NCBI GenBank assembly: GCA_029210205.1
Contig: JARGOD010000018.1
Coordinates: 1 to 64,000, forward strand
Source: Verrucomicrobiales bacterium
GTDB taxonomy: Bacteria; Verrucomicrobiota; Verrucomicrobiia; Verrucomicrobiales; DEV007
Direction: 5' to 3'
DNA length: 64,000 nucleotides
Shown here: positions 33,025 through 42,703 of the stretch, piece after piece
Layout of the letters: every line of letters starts with the position of its first letter
Numbering within the stretch: position 1 is the first letter of the stretch
Notes under the pieces: generated by a model
Told to the model about the DNA's origin: nothing
Databases searched by the model: none
Seen by the model: the letters and a program-made list of their open reading frames with translations, nothing else
Position numbers and translations under genes: made by a program

Positions 33025-34925
33025 AGTATCTCCCTTTTTTCCTTTTCTTTGTCAGTGTTTCGGCAAAGGCACAAAATCAGCCATGGCCGGATCCAGTTGC
33101 CAATCACGTCGTGCCGTATCAGAGCCTCGGGATCACTCATGGACCGGTCCTCGGTCAGGTGAACGACAAATCTATCCGGGTTTGGATTCGCACTGCCGAG
33201 GTCATGGACTTTTCAGTGGCGGTGTCGGAGTCGTTGCCATTCACGGGTGCGCCGGAAACAGCGGGTGAGACACTCGCGAAACAGGATGGTGCCGGCTGGG
33301 TTACGGTCAGCGATTTGAAGCCGAACACCCGCTATTATTACGCGGTAAAACTGCGGGGCGAGATCGTGGACACCCGGGCAAACCTTCAGGATCCCTGGCC
33401 ATCTTTCCGAACTCTGCCGGACATGACAAGTTTCGCGCATGAGTTCAATCCCGACGGGAAGTTCAACTTTTCTTTTTCAATCGGGGCCTGTCAGCGCCAG
33501 CGCTCACCTGAGGATACTTACGGTATCTACGCGAATCCTCCCGCTTTTGATCAGCTTTGGGAAAAGCATCGAGAGCAGCTTTCGTTTCATATCATTAACG
33601 GTGACTACACCTATGAGGAGACGCTCGATGGAACGGCGCAGGGACTTGAGAGTAACTACAAGCTCTACCTTGAGCGCGGACGTTCTCTGAACCGTTTCCT
33701 CCGGCACGTCCCGATGTTCACGATGTTCAATGACCATGAAGTGACCGACAACATCGATGGGGCTGGTGAGGTTGGGCTCGACGACGGAAATTATCTGGTG
33801 AGGGATCCGGCTGTTGCGGTCTGGCAATACTACGCGAACTGGGCCAACGACGCGGCTCCTCAGCGAGGCGATCTCTGGTTCGGTGACGCAAAACTGGAAG
33901 AAGATAGTGACATCCTCCACGATCCGGGAGCTGATTTTTCCGAGCTGAATCTCGATCAGGTTAGCACGCTTCACATCGGGCCTTTTATGAAAGGCGGCGA
34001 CAAAGAGGCAGCTCACAAGCGTCATCGTGGCGGCCCCAATGCCGGGGTCTATAAAATCGAAGAAGTGATCGATGGTCAACGTCTACGAATTTCTCCTCAG
34101 CTTCGCGCGACGAACACAGCGCCCTACAGTATCGGGACACACCACTACTTTGATCGAATCATCGGGAACTCCCATTTCGTTTTTCTCGACACGCGAAGCG
34201 AGCGGACGGAATTCAAAGGACCGAAGTACGCGAAGAAGGAAGGGGAGTCTATCCTCGGCCCGGTGCAGAAAAAGTGGTTCATCGAAACAGTGAAAGCTTC
34301 CGAGGCCGATTTTATTTTCATTGTCTCGGGAGATCCCTGGGTCATCTTTCACTCGGCCTATCATATGCGAGGGGAAAGCACGGAGACAAAGGGCGATGGC
34401 TTTGCAGGGTATGTGCATGAACGTGAGCAGTTGCTCGAGGTTCTCGATGAAATCGAAAAGCCGGTCCTGATCTTGACGGGGGATTTACATCAGCCCTTCG
34501 CCGCACAGATCACAGATAACGTGTGGGAGTTCCTCTGCTCACCGATTAACTCGGCAAACCATCCTATCGGAACAGCGGGCTTGCCTCCGCTAGGTGGTTG
34601 GTTTGACAGTCAGGGGCGCAAGGTGAAAATAAAATGGTGTGGCGGATACCCTGATAATGTTCATTACCTCCGACAGCGGCACACAAATTACACCGTTGTT
34701 CAGGTCAATAATGTGGTTCGGGCAGGATTAAACGACGGTCAAGGATATCAGTATCTTGCTTACGATGAACCGCAGGTCGTGGTGCGGTTTCATGACGGCT
34801 ATACCGGTGATTTGCTTTACGCTGAATCGATTTCAACGATTGATGCAAAGCCGGAAGGGCCCGCCGTGCCGAAGGAAAATCGTTTCGGGCATTGGTTTAA
34901 GAAGGATGAAGCGGAGAAAGAATGA
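33021..34925 (+). CDS. PhoD-like alkaline phosphatase/phosphodiesterase
   Basis: This 634-residue exported protein (signal KYLPFFLFFVSVSA) belongs to the PhoD family, whose members use Fe/Ca ions to cleave phosphomonoesters or phosphodiesters. An N-terminal fibronectin-like region (GPVLGQVNDKSIRVWIRTAE) precedes the phosphatase core, which shows FSIGACQRQ, INGDYTYEE, MFNDHEVTDN and, later, LILTGDLHQPF, the usual metal-binding Asp, His and Asn positions. It overlaps both neighbours by four bases (ATGA). In the operon it may strip phosphate from the substrate worked on by the dehydrogenase and sulfatase. Confidence 0.85.
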   Translation: MKYLPFFLFFVSVSAKAQNQPWPDPVANHVVPYQSLGITHGPVLGQVNDKSIRVWIRTAEVMDFSVAVSESLPFTGAPETAGETLAKQDGAGWVTVSDLKPNTRYYYAVKLRGEIVDTRANLQDPWPSFRTLPDMTSFAHEFNPDGKFNFSFSIGACQRQRSPEDTYGIYANPPAFDQLWEKHREQLSFHIINGDYTYEETLDGTAQGLESNYKLYLERGRSLNRFLRHVPMFTMFNDHEVTDNIDGAGEVGLDDGNYLVRDPAVAVWQYYANWANDAAPQRGDLWFGDAKLEEDSDILHDPGADFSELNLDQVSTLHIGPFMKGGDKEAAHKRHRGGPNAGVYKIEEVIDGQRLRISPQLRATNTAPYSIGTHHYFDRIIGNSHFVFLDTRSERTEFKGPKYAKKEGESILGPVQKKWFIETVKASEADFIFIVSGDPWVIFHSAYHMRGESTETKGDGFAGYVHEREQLLEVLDEIEKPVLILTGDLHQPFAAQITDNVWEFLCSPINSANHPIGTAGLPPLGGWFDSQGRKVKIKWCGGYPDNVHYLRQRHTNYTVVQVNNVVRAGLNDGQGYQYLAYDEPQVVVRFHDGYTGDLLYAESISTIDAKPEGPAVPKENRFGHWFKKDEAEKE

Positions 34926-36307
34926 GGGCGTTAATTTTTGTCGCACTGCTTTTTCTGGTTCCATTCGCTTTAAGCGAGGAGCGTCCGAACATCGTCTATA
35001 TCATTTCCGATGATCAAACATGGTCGGACTTCGGGTTTATGGGGAATGATCGTGTTTACACGCCGAACCTGGACCGTCTCGCCTCGCAGTCGGCGACATT
35101 CCCGAATGGCTACCTCACGACGAGTGTTTGCCGGCCTTCTCTCGTGACCTTGATGACAGGACTGTATCCTCATCAGCATCAGATCCATTTCAATCACGGC
35201 CCTCCCGGCAACTCGGCATACAACCGGATGACGAGTGTCGAGGAATACCTGACGACGCGGGAGAGGGAATTCGATCTGATCGGGAAAGTTGAAACGCTCC
35301 CACGCCTGCTCGTCGAGAACCTGGGATACCGTGCTCTGCAAACGGGGAAGTATTGGGAAGGGCATTGGCGGAATGGTGGCTTCACTGAAGGAATGTCGAC
35401 CTTCACGGCGCCGCCGGCTACTCAGACTTATGGTGGAATTCGCAAGCTTGCGTCCGGCGATTTGGTTGCGCACGGCAATGGCGATTCCGGTCTTCAGATC
35501 GGACGGGAAACGATGAAACCGATCCAGGAATTTATTCTTGATTGCGAGAGGGAGAAGGAACCGTGGCTGGTTTGGTATGCGCCCTACCTGCCGCATCAGC
35601 CACATGATTCACCGGAGCAATTCTATGATATCGCCGAAAGCACGCCGGGGGTGAAACCTCACGAGATTCCCTACTTTGCAGCGATTGCGCAATTTGACGA
35701 GACGGTAGGAGATTTGATCGATTTTGTAGAGTCCAATTCAGATGCAGGAAATACAATCTTCGTGTTCGTGTCAGATAATGGATGGGCTCCCAGTGAGAGT
35801 CCCGAGAAAAAGCGCCCCCAGGAGTTTGCTCATACGAAAACGAGCAAGCGGGCCCCCTTTGATGAAGGGGTAAGAAGCCCGATCCTGATTCGTTGGGACG
35901 GAGTCATACCGGCAGCGCGATATGAGAATCTCGTGAGCAGTATCGACATTGTCCCGACCTTGTTGAAACTGGCGGGCGCTGCCGCGGAGGATTTTGAGAG
36001 AATGCCCGGTTGTGATCTGCTGGGTGACCTCGATCCGGAGCGGGCTGTTTTCGGGGCGATTTATCCGGGGGATGCAGGAGCGCTCGGGCAACCGGACCGC
36101 GATGTCGCCTATCGGTGGGTTCGTCAGGGTGATTTCAAATTGATTGTTCCGGTAGGCCCGAATGCGTGGGGTTCTTATCTGAAAAAACCGGCGCTCTATA
36201 ATGTGATGAAGGATCCGGAGGAGAAAGTAAATCTGATCGATAATTCTGAGATGGATGAAGTTGTCTCAGATTTAGAAACCCGACTGGACCATTGGTGGAA
36301 ACCGTGA
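34922..36307 (+). CDS. Exported sulfatase
   Basis: This 461-residue protein has a signal peptide (about 1-18) and the alkaline-phosphatase-fold sulfatase core. Metal residues lie in NIVYIISDDQTWSD (D30, D31), and the formylglycine precursor is C70 in TSVCRPSLVTLMTG. The usual C-x-P-S-R signature is C-R-P-S-L here, so the conserved arginine is a leucine. Later family elements are YLPHQPHDSPEQFYD, FVSDNGWAPSE and KTSKRAPFDEGVRSPIL. Target is probably a sulfated polysaccharide or sugar. It overlaps the PhoD gene in an ATGA junction and ends the operon. It needs a formylglycine-generating enzyme, not seen in this window. Confidence 0.9.
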   Translation: MRALIFVALLFLVPFALSEERPNIVYIISDDQTWSDFGFMGNDRVYTPNLDRLASQSATFPNGYLTTSVCRPSLVTLMTGLYPHQHQIHFNHGPPGNSAYNRMTSVEEYLTTREREFDLIGKVETLPRLLVENLGYRALQTGKYWEGHWRNGGFTEGMSTFTAPPATQTYGGIRKLASGDLVAHGNGDSGLQIGRETMKPIQEFILDCEREKEPWLVWYAPYLPHQPHDSPEQFYDIAESTPGVKPHEIPYFAAIAQFDETVGDLIDFVESNSDAGNTIFVFVSDNGWAPSESPEKKRPQEFAHTKTSKRAPFDEGVRSPILIRWDGVIPAARYENLVSSIDIVPTLLKLAGAAAEDFERMPGCDLLGDLDPERAVFGAIYPGDAGALGQPDRDVAYRWVRQGDFKLIVPVGPNAWGSYLKKPALYNVMKDPEEKVNLIDNSEMDEVVSDLETRLDHWWKP

Positions 36308-36399
36308 TTTTTAGCAGTCCTTCTGTGTATTCCGAGCTTCAAAAAGGCAGAAGTATGGCAAGAGGCGGGTAAGGCAGGTTGTTATACCGTCGCTCGCGA

Positions 36400-37548
36400 C
36401 TACGCATAAACTGCCTCGACTAAATCGAGCGACTTCTGATTGGGCAGGACACCGACTTCCATCTGATTCATGACGTAGGCAAAGCTGAATCCATTTTCAG
36501 GATCGGCAAAGGCGTGGCTGCCGCCGGCCCCGGGTTGTCCGAAAGCGCGTGTCGAGGGACCGAAACGATGCCTCAGTTTTTCGCCTGATACATCAGTCGG
36601 GTCTTTCATGAAACCGCAGGTGAAAGCGGTCGGTATCATGAAGGTTTTGTCCTCTCCATCACACTGGAGAGATCTGGCTGCTTCGACAACGGGTTTTGGA
36701 ATAACCGTGACGCCATTCTGAACTCCGTCGTGCGCGAGGATGGAGTAAAATTCACCGAGAGCAGATGCGGTTCCGATACCGCCGAGCGACGGAATTCCCG
36801 CCTGCAGATACTCCAGTTTGTTGATGTCACTGAGGGCGCGCATTCCTGCGGGTGAACTGAAGGCAGACTGAGCGATGGAGTCTTTCTGCGCAAGGGCGCG
36901 GAAGAAGGGGAGCTCCTCTTCACTTGGGCGCGACACGGTCGGAGGGATCATTGTCGCGAGGCGGTCGAGGTGACTCTGATTCAGATCCCCAAGGTGGAAA
37001 TCAAGGCGTAGTGGTTTCGCAAGACGTGTGTTCCAGAATTGTGCCAACGTCGTTCCTCCAGTGGCGCGGCGGACGATTTCGTCGAGGAGAAATCCGAAGG
37101 TCCGGGGATGATATCCATGTCCCTTCCCGGGTTCCCAGAACGGCGTTTGCGTTTCCAGTTCCCGAATGACGCCCCGATGGCTGAGAATAGTAGCGCGCTT
37201 GTCAGGATCCAGTGCGGGAAGGCCGGACTGATGCGAGAGCAGTCCGGCAAGTTTCAGTTTACTCGAAGAAGCAGCTCTGAGCTCGGGCCACAGTTCGGCG
37301 ACACGGGAGTGAATGGCGAAGCCGTTCTCATGCAGCGCGAGCAAAGTCGCGACCGCCGCCGGTCCTTTCGTGGCTGACCATACCGGGACAAGGGTATTCT
37401 TTTCCCACGGAATTGTTTTCTCTTTGTCGCACCATCCCCGATTCAGTGAAACGACTTCCTCCCCGTCTTTCCAAACCGAGACGGCAGCTCCTAGCTCTCC
37501 TTTTTTCTCGAAGTTTCTGAGAAAACGTTCTTCGATCAGTTCCCGCAT
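36400..37548 (-). CDS. Serine beta-lactamase-fold hydrolase
   Basis: This 382-residue protein belongs to the beta-lactamase/esterase EstB-like family. The SxxK motif is S58-A-T-K61 in VPVWSATKGPAA, and Y147 in GKGHGYHPRTFGF fills the usual YxN-like tyrosine role. No signal peptide is seen, so it is more likely an intracellular esterase than a resistance beta-lactamase. The ATG at 37548 directly follows the stop of the TPR gene; an upstream start at 37611 is less plausible since it overlaps that gene. It is probably co-transcribed with TPR and argS. Confidence 0.87.
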   Translation of the reverse strand: MRELIEERFLRNFEKKGELGAAVSVWKDGEEVVSLNRGWCDKEKTIPWEKNTLVPVWSATKGPAAVATLLALHENGFAIHSRVAELWPELRAASSSKLKLAGLLSHQSGLPALDPDKRATILSHRGVIRELETQTPFWEPGKGHGYHPRTFGFLLDEIVRRATGGTTLAQFWNTRLAKPLRLDFHLGDLNQSHLDRLATMIPPTVSRPSEEELPFFRALAQKDSIAQSAFSSPAGMRALSDINKLEYLQAGIPSLGGIGTASALGEFYSILAHDGVQNGVTVIPKPVVEAARSLQCDGEDKTFMIPTAFTCGFMKDPTDVSGEKLRHRFGPSTRAFGQPGAGGSHAFADPENGFSFAYVMNQMEVGVLPNQKSLDLVEAVYA

Positions 37549-37549
37549 C

Positions 37550-38032
37550 CTACGTTTCTTTAGGTGGGACTTTGTCGTGGAGAATTTCGAGATCGGCGTC
37601 AGCGAGAGCACGAATTCGATTCCGGGGATCCAGTTCGATGGACTGAAGTAGCCAGGTCAGGGCGGCTTCAGTTCGTCCGAGGGCAACTTCGTAGCAGGCG
37701 AGGTTGTAAAAATAGCACTGCTCTTCGCGGAGCGAGGTTGGACCGGTCTGAAGAAAGTCGATTGCTTTCTGTGTCTGCTGGAGAGAATGCAGTGCGTAGG
37801 CTCCCTGAATGAAGCCGGCGTGATTTTCAGGCTGCATGAGAACGAGGTTGCGACAGAGGGATAGAGCCTCTTCGAATTCTTTGCGATCGAGGAGGATGAT
37901 CACTCGCATTTCCTGCGCGTCGGAACGAACCGCCTCATCGGGAGGTAGCGCCTCAATAACATCCCAGGCCTCATCTAGCATGCCGAGTTCGAGGTATCCC
38001 TGCGCTTTCTCCAACCAGACGGGTTCGTTCAT
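37550..38032 (-). CDS. TPR-repeat protein
   Basis: This 160-residue cytoplasmic protein consists of about four tetratricopeptide-like helical hairpins (KAQGYLELGMLDEAWDVIEA, FEEALSLCRNLVLMQPENHA, GAYALHSLQQTQKAIDFL, CYEVALGRTEAALTWLLQSI). It is likely a small interaction scaffold. It lies six bases after argS and one base before the hydrolase. No enzymatic motif is present. Confidence 0.85.
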   Translation of the reverse strand: MNEPVWLEKAQGYLELGMLDEAWDVIEALPPDEAVRSDAQEMRVIILLDRKEFEEALSLCRNLVLMQPENHAGFIQGAYALHSLQQTQKAIDFLQTGPTSLREEQCYFYNLACYEVALGRTEAALTWLLQSIELDPRNRIRALADADLEILHDKVPPKET

Positions 38033-38038
38033 CGCAAA

Positions 38039-39769
38039 TCACATTTTCTCTGTCGTCTTAATACCGAGGAGGCCAAGGCCACAGCGGAGGACACGACCCG
38101 TCAGTTCGCAAAGCGCGAGACTTGTCTCGCGAACGGCTCCTTCTTCCTTAAGAACCGGGCAGGCTTCCCAGAAACGATGATAGGTCGTTGCCAGTTCGTA
38201 GAGGTAGGTCGCGAGGGTGTTGGGGCGAAAGTCGGAGAGGACTGAGGGCACTGTCTCGGCGAATTGAGCGAGCTTCAGGGTCAGTTCTTTCTCGGCATCG
38301 GCAGTGAGGGTAATGCTGCCTCCACTTTCGAAATCGCTCCCGAGTTTTCGGAAAATCGCACGCGTTCTTACATACGCATTGATGAGATAGGGTGCCGTAT
38401 TGCCTTTGAGGGCGAGCATCGTGTCCCAGTCGAAAATATAGTCGGTCATCCGATATTGGCTCAGCTCTGCGTATTTCACCGAGCCAATCCCAATGATCTC
38501 AGCGATTTCCTTTTTTTCTTCGCTGGAGAATTCAGGATTCTTCTCTTCGACAATCTTGAGAGCGCGTTCGACGGCCTCGTCGAGAACGTCGGCGAGCTGC
38601 ACGGTGTCTCCGGAACGGGTCCGAAGCATCTTTCGGTCTTTCCCGAGGATAGATCCGAAGGGAATAAATTCGAGCTCGGCGTTTTGTCCCCGCTGCTTTG
38701 CGATCCTGAAAATTTGATCAAAGTGCAACTGCTGGGGCGCACCGACAACATACCAAACTTCATCTGCTTTAAGTTCCTCGATCCGATAGTCAATCGTCGC
38801 GAGATCCGTCGTCGCGTAGAGAAAGCCTCCATCGGATTTCCGGATCAAGGCAGGTTTGTCGGCGAGCTGCTTTTCGTCGGGAAAGAAAACACAGATCGCG
38901 CCGTCGGACTCTTCAGCGATCTTCGAGGCAAGGAGCGAGTCGACGAGAGGAGCGAGACGGTCGTTGTAAAAACTTTCGCCGAGCCAGAGATCGAAGCTCA
39001 CATCAAGCCGGTCGTAAATCTTCTGTAATCCGATTTTTGAAAGGTCGATACACCGCTCCCAGATAGCGAGATTTTCAGCATCGCCGCCCTGCAAGTTCAC
39101 GAGTTCGTTTTTGCACTCTTCACGCAGGGATTCGTCCTCCTTCGTTTTTGCATTCACCTCGCGATAGATGCGGAGGAGTTCTGGAATCGGGTCTGCCTCA
39201 AGGGCTTTTTCGTTGAGTAGATTTTTCCATCCCCACAAGATCATGCCGAACTGTGTGCCCCAATCTCCGATGTGATTATCGGAGATTACTTTGTGACCCA
39301 GGAATTCAGCAATACGGGTGAGGCTGTCGCCGATGATCGTGCTCCGGATGTGGCCTACGTGCATAGGCTTCGCGACGTTTGGAGCCGAGAAATCTGCGAC
39401 GATCGTTTGCGGGGTTTCCGCTGTTGGTACGCCAAGTTTTTCCTCGTCATCCAGCAGATCCCGGAGACGCTCTTCGAGGAAGCCTGTCTTGAGCCGGAAA
39501 TTGATGAAACCCGGACCTGCGATCTCCGGGGTGTCGCTGATTTCCCCCCCATCGAAAGCTTCGATGATCGCCGCGGCGACCTCGCGCGGGTTACGTTTTA
39601 CCTGTTTCGCGAGAATCATCGCCGCGTTGGATTGGTAATCTCCAAACTGACGGTTCTGCGCCTGCTCGACCTGAGCGATGAAGCCGTCGGGAAGATCTTC
39701 GGCAAAGGAAGTGCCCGGTAGCGCCTCGTTGAGGCGGGTGGCAAGAATATCGGCAATGGTAGCGGACAT
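38039..39769 (-). CDS. argS: Arginyl-tRNA synthetase
   Basis: This 576-residue class I synthetase charges tRNA-Arg. It shows the HIGH-like motif HVGH in FSAPNVAKPMHVGHIRST, the KMSK-equivalent region KMLRTRSGDTV, an N-terminal ArgS-specific tRNA domain (about 1-110) and a C-terminal DALR anticodon-binding domain (about 460-576). Length is normal. It is followed by a TPR gene and a hydrolase on the same strand and preceded 23 bases away by an EIIA-like gene. Confidence 0.98.
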   Translation of the reverse strand: MSATIADILATRLNEALPGTSFAEDLPDGFIAQVEQAQNRQFGDYQSNAAMILAKQVKRNPREVAAAIIEAFDGGEISDTPEIAGPGFINFRLKTGFLEERLRDLLDDEEKLGVPTAETPQTIVADFSAPNVAKPMHVGHIRSTIIGDSLTRIAEFLGHKVISDNHIGDWGTQFGMILWGWKNLLNEKALEADPIPELLRIYREVNAKTKEDESLREECKNELVNLQGGDAENLAIWERCIDLSKIGLQKIYDRLDVSFDLWLGESFYNDRLAPLVDSLLASKIAEESDGAICVFFPDEKQLADKPALIRKSDGGFLYATTDLATIDYRIEELKADEVWYVVGAPQQLHFDQIFRIAKQRGQNAELEFIPFGSILGKDRKMLRTRSGDTVQLADVLDEAVERALKIVEEKNPEFSSEEKKEIAEIIGIGSVKYAELSQYRMTDYIFDWDTMLALKGNTAPYLINAYVRTRAIFRKLGSDFESGGSITLTADAEKELTLKLAQFAETVPSVLSDFRPNTLATYLYELATTYHRFWEACPVLKEEGAVRETSLALCELTGRVLRCGLGLLGIKTTEKM

Positions 39770-39792
39770 GATAAGGGGAAAAGTTGAGGGAC

Positions 39793-40248
39793 CTAAGCCT
39801 CAGCGAGAATTCGATAAATTTCTTCAGCGCTTCCGGCACTGCTAAGTTGGGTTCGCGTTTCTGCGCTGTTGAGTGTTTTGGCAATTGAGGCCAGCGTCTT
39901 TAAGTGGGCTCCGTGTTGTCCTTCAGGCACGAGAAAGAGCACGATGTAGTGAACGGGGGCGCAATCCTGGGCGCAGAAATCGACTCCGGGGTTGGATCGT
40001 CCAAATACGGCAACGAGTTCATCGAGATGCGGGATCTTCGCATGGGGAATCGCGATTCCACCGCCGATGCCAGTGCTGCCATGCTCTTCACGGGCCTTTA
40101 ATGCCGAAAGCGCCGGTTCCTTTTGGGCCGTCGTAAGGGTGCTGGTCGTGATAAGATGATCTACCAACTCCACAATCGCGGGCCAGTGTTCTTCGGATTG
40201 CATCTCGGCAATGACCCGCTCTGGATTGAGTATTTCGGACAGAGTCAT
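39793..40248 (-). CDS. PTS EIIA-type (PtsN-like) protein
   Basis: This 151-residue cytoplasmic protein has the EIIA-fructose/nitrogen fold with the phosphorylated histidine H69 in GGIAIPHAKIP, the conserved STGIGGG before it and the later VPEGQHGAHLKTLASIA stretch. It resembles PtsN, which reports the phosphorylation state of the nitrogen-PTS to targets such as potassium transport. No EI, HPr or sugar permease is adjacent, so a regulatory role is more likely than transport. It lies upstream of argS. Confidence 0.88.
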   Translation of the reverse strand: MTLSEILNPERVIAEMQSEEHWPAIVELVDHLITTSTLTTAQKEPALSALKAREEHGSTGIGGGIAIPHAKIPHLDELVAVFGRSNPGVDFCAQDCAPVHYIVLFLVPEGQHGAHLKTLASIAKTLNSAETRTQLSSAGSAEEIYRILAEA

Positions 40249-40385
40249 GTCGGAGTCGAAGCGCTTGCTTCGAGAGGGACCGCGACCATAATCCGCGCAC
40301 TCGCAGGATCAAGGCGGATTTTATGGCTTGAGGCTTTACAATCGGGCGTTCTCCGCTCCATTGAATTACCCCGTCGTTTCGATTA

Positions 40386-40877
40386 ATGAACGCCCGAATT
40401 CTTTTTGTCTGCACTGGAAATGTTTGCCGGAGCCCAATGGCTGAGGGGCTTCTTCGTGACCTCGCAGAAAAGGGTGGCCACGAAATCGAGGTCGCTTCCG
40501 CCGGTCTAGGCGCGATGGAGGGGCACCCGCCAAGCTCGAACTCAACGATTGCGATGAAGGAACGCGGGATTGACATCACCTCGCAGCGGAGTCAGATGAT
40601 CACCCCTGAGATGATTGAGGAATTTACTCACATTTTCGGATTGGGAGAGGGACATATTGAGACGATTCGGGCCTACTTTCCTCATAGCCTCGAAAAAACC
40701 TTCGTTCTCCGAGAGTTCGTGGCGCGTGATGAATACGATGTGAACGTCCCTGATCCGATCGGAGGAGATCTCGAAGAATATCAGCTCACTCGTGATCTCA
40801 TCGAGGAGGCGATGCCGTCGATTCTGAGTTTTGTCACGACGGGGGATCCTTCGCCGGATGCTCTCGAAGGAAAGTGA
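40386..40877 (+). CDS. Low-molecular-weight protein tyrosine phosphatase
   Basis: This 163-residue protein is an LMW-PTP with the P-loop FVCTGNVCRSPMAEG (C9 as nucleophile, R15) and the general acid D123 in VNVPDPIGG. It may dephosphorylate tyrosine in a capsule or envelope kinase or be an arsenate-reductase-like or sugar-phosphatase relative; the intact CxxGNxCRSP favours phosphatase. The 137 bases upstream are shared with the divergent EIIA gene, and it is followed by the rpiB-glyA gene. Confidence 0.9.
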   Translation: MNARILFVCTGNVCRSPMAEGLLRDLAEKGGHEIEVASAGLGAMEGHPPSSNSTIAMKERGIDITSQRSQMITPEMIEEFTHIFGLGEGHIETIRAYFPHSLEKTFVLREFVARDEYDVNVPDPIGGDLEEYQLTRDLIEEAMPSILSFVTTGDPSPDALEGK

Positions 40878-40986
40878 TGAAGCTCGTCGTGCGCCGCGTC
40901 GGTAAGTTATTTTGACTTTTAGGGTCTCCCGATCTAGCTAACGATTCGTAAATCCTTACTCCCCGCAAGATTTCGCCAATTTACTC

Positions 40987-42678
40987 ATGGATAAACCTAC
41001 CCTCATCATTGGAACCGACCACGGCGGTTTTGAACTGAAAGAAGCCGTTGTCGCCCATCTTAAAGGTCAAGGCTATGAAGTCGAGGACATCGGCTGCTTT
41101 TCGTCTGAGTCCGTCGATTACCCTGACTACGCAAATCTCGTCGCTGGTGCTGTCGTTTCCGGCAAGAAAGATCTCGGGATTCTCTGTTGCACCACGGGTA
41201 TCGGAATGTCTGTTGCGGCGAATCGTTTTCCCGGAATTCAGGCGGCTGTGGTGACTGATGTTGCACTGGCGGCGAAGACCCGTGTGCACAACAACACGAA
41301 CGTTCTTTGTCTCGCCGGCGATTTTAACACGGCGGAGGAAGCTGGTGAGATCGTCGACTCCTGGCTCGGTGCTGAATTTGATGCCGGAGGGCGTCATGAG
41401 CGACGTGTTGCGAAGATGAATGCGTGCGGTGCTGCCGTGAGCGCGCCAAACGTGGCTGTCGTGGACCCTGAAATTTATGCGGTGATCGAAGAAGAAGAAG
41501 CGCGCCAAGCTGGCAACATCGAGCTGATCGCTTCAGAAAATTTTGCCTCAAAAGCAATTCAGCAGGCTCAGGGAAGCTGCCTCACTAATAAGTACGCGGA
41601 AGGTTACCCCGGAAAGCGATGGTATGGAGGTTGTGAGAACGTCGACGTTGCTGAAACTCTCGCGATTGAGCGGGCGAAGGAACTCTTTAATTGTGGCTTC
41701 GCGAACGTGCAGCCGCATTCGGGTTCCCAGGCAAACGCGGCAGTTTACTTCAGCGTTCTTGAGCCGGGCGACAAGATTCTGACGATGGATCTCGCGCACG
41801 GCGGACACCTCACACATGGTCATTTCGCGAACTTCTCCGGTAAGTTGTACGAGGTAAAGCATTACGGAGTAAGCGAAGCGGACCAAACGATCGACTACGA
41901 TCTCCTTGCCGAAACAGCAAAAGAGTATCAGCCGAAGATGATCACCGCGGGTGCTTCTGCCTATTCGCGAATCATTGATTTCAAGCGGATGCGTGAAATT
42001 GCTGATTCCGTCGGCGCTTATCTGTTTGTCGATATGGCTCACATTGCCGGGCTCGTTGCTGCCGGTGTTCATCCTTCTCCGATTGAGCACGCCCATTTTG
42101 TGACGACGACTACTCACAAGAGCCTTCGCGGCCCGCGTGGTGGACTTATCCTTACCAGTGACGCCGATCTCGCGAAAAAAGTCGATTCGCTCGTTTTCCC
42201 TGGAATTCAGGGCGGGCCCCTCATGCATGTCATCGCGGCAAAAGCCGTTTGTTTCCACGAGGCGCTTCAGGATGGCTTCAAGGCTTATCAGGAACAAATC
42301 GTGAAGAACGCGAAGGCACTCGCTGCGAAAATGGAGTCGCTCGGTTACACCATCATTTCCGGTGGAACCGACAACCACCTCTTCATGGTCGATCTCCGAC
42401 CTGCGGGCCTTAATGGAAAGATCGTCCAGGAAACCCTCGATAAGGCGGGGGTCACGGTGAACAAGAATTCAATTCCCTTCGATACCGAGAGTCCTTTTAA
42501 AGGTGGCGGTATCCGCATCGGAACTCCTGCGGTCACAACTCGTGGGATGAAAGAGTCCGACATGGAGACGGTGGGGCAGTTCATCCACGATGCGATTACC
42601 CACCGGGAAGATGCCGAGAAGCTTGAGGAAATCCGCCTCAAAGTGAAGGCGATGAACGAAGAATTTCCGCTTCCCTGA
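40987..42678 (+). CDS. RpiB-GlyA fusion: ribose-5-phosphate isomerase B plus serine hydroxymethyltransferase
   Basis: This single 563-residue frame joins two enzymes. Residues 1-145 are RpiB ([12 protein letters not shown] at the start, catalytic-region C68 in [17 protein letters not shown]), which interconverts ribose-5-phosphate and ribulose-5-phosphate. Residues from about 155 are GlyA, the PLP enzyme making glycine and one-carbon units from serine: [13 protein letters not shown], the active-site K378 in [14 protein letters not shown], and the C-terminal [15 protein letters not shown]. No stop separates them; M144 (MNACGAA) would be a natural internal start for GlyA. Fusion links pentose-phosphate and folate supply for nucleotides. 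Both domains look intact. The operon promoter candidate TTGACT at 40912 with TAGCTA 17 bases on is weak. A strong terminator follows. Confidence 0.93.
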   Translation: MDKPTLIIGTDHGGFELKEAVVAHLKGQGYEVEDIGCFSSESVDYPDYANLVAGAVVSGKKDLGILCCTTGIGMSVAANRFPGIQAAVVTDVALAAKTRVHNNTNVLCLAGDFNTAEEAGEIVDSWLGAEFDAGGRHERRVAKMNACGAAVSAPNVAVVDPEIYAVIEEEEARQAGNIELIASENFASKAIQQAQGSCLTNKYAEGYPGKRWYGGCENVDVAETLAIERAKELFNCGFANVQPHSGSQANAAVYFSVLEPGDKILTMDLAHGGHLTHGHFANFSGKLYEVKHYGVSEADQTIDYDLLAETAKEYQPKMITAGASAYSRIIDFKRMREIADSVGAYLFVDMAHIAGLVAAGVHPSPIEHAHFVTTTTHKSLRGPRGGLILTSDADLAKKVDSLVFPGIQGGPLMHVIAAKAVCFHEALQDGFKAYQEQIVKNAKALAAKMESLGYTIISGGTDNHLFMVDLRPAGLNGKIVQETLDKAGVTVNKNSIPFDTESPFKGGGIRIGTPAVTTRGMKESDMETVGQFIHDAITHREDAEKLEEIRLKVKAMNEEFPLP

Positions 42679-42703
42679 AAAAGTCGAAATAGAGCCTCTT
42701 TTT

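Noticed and set aside
38264-39028. Plus-strand 254-residue frame inside argS
   Set aside because: It is antisense to a complete arginyl-tRNA synthetase and shows no motif; long antisense frames are common in this composition.
40912-40940. Promoter TTGACT-17-TAGCTA before the RpiB-GlyA gene
   Set aside because: The -35 half is good and spacing ideal, but the -10 half fits poorly, so I kept it only as a weak note.
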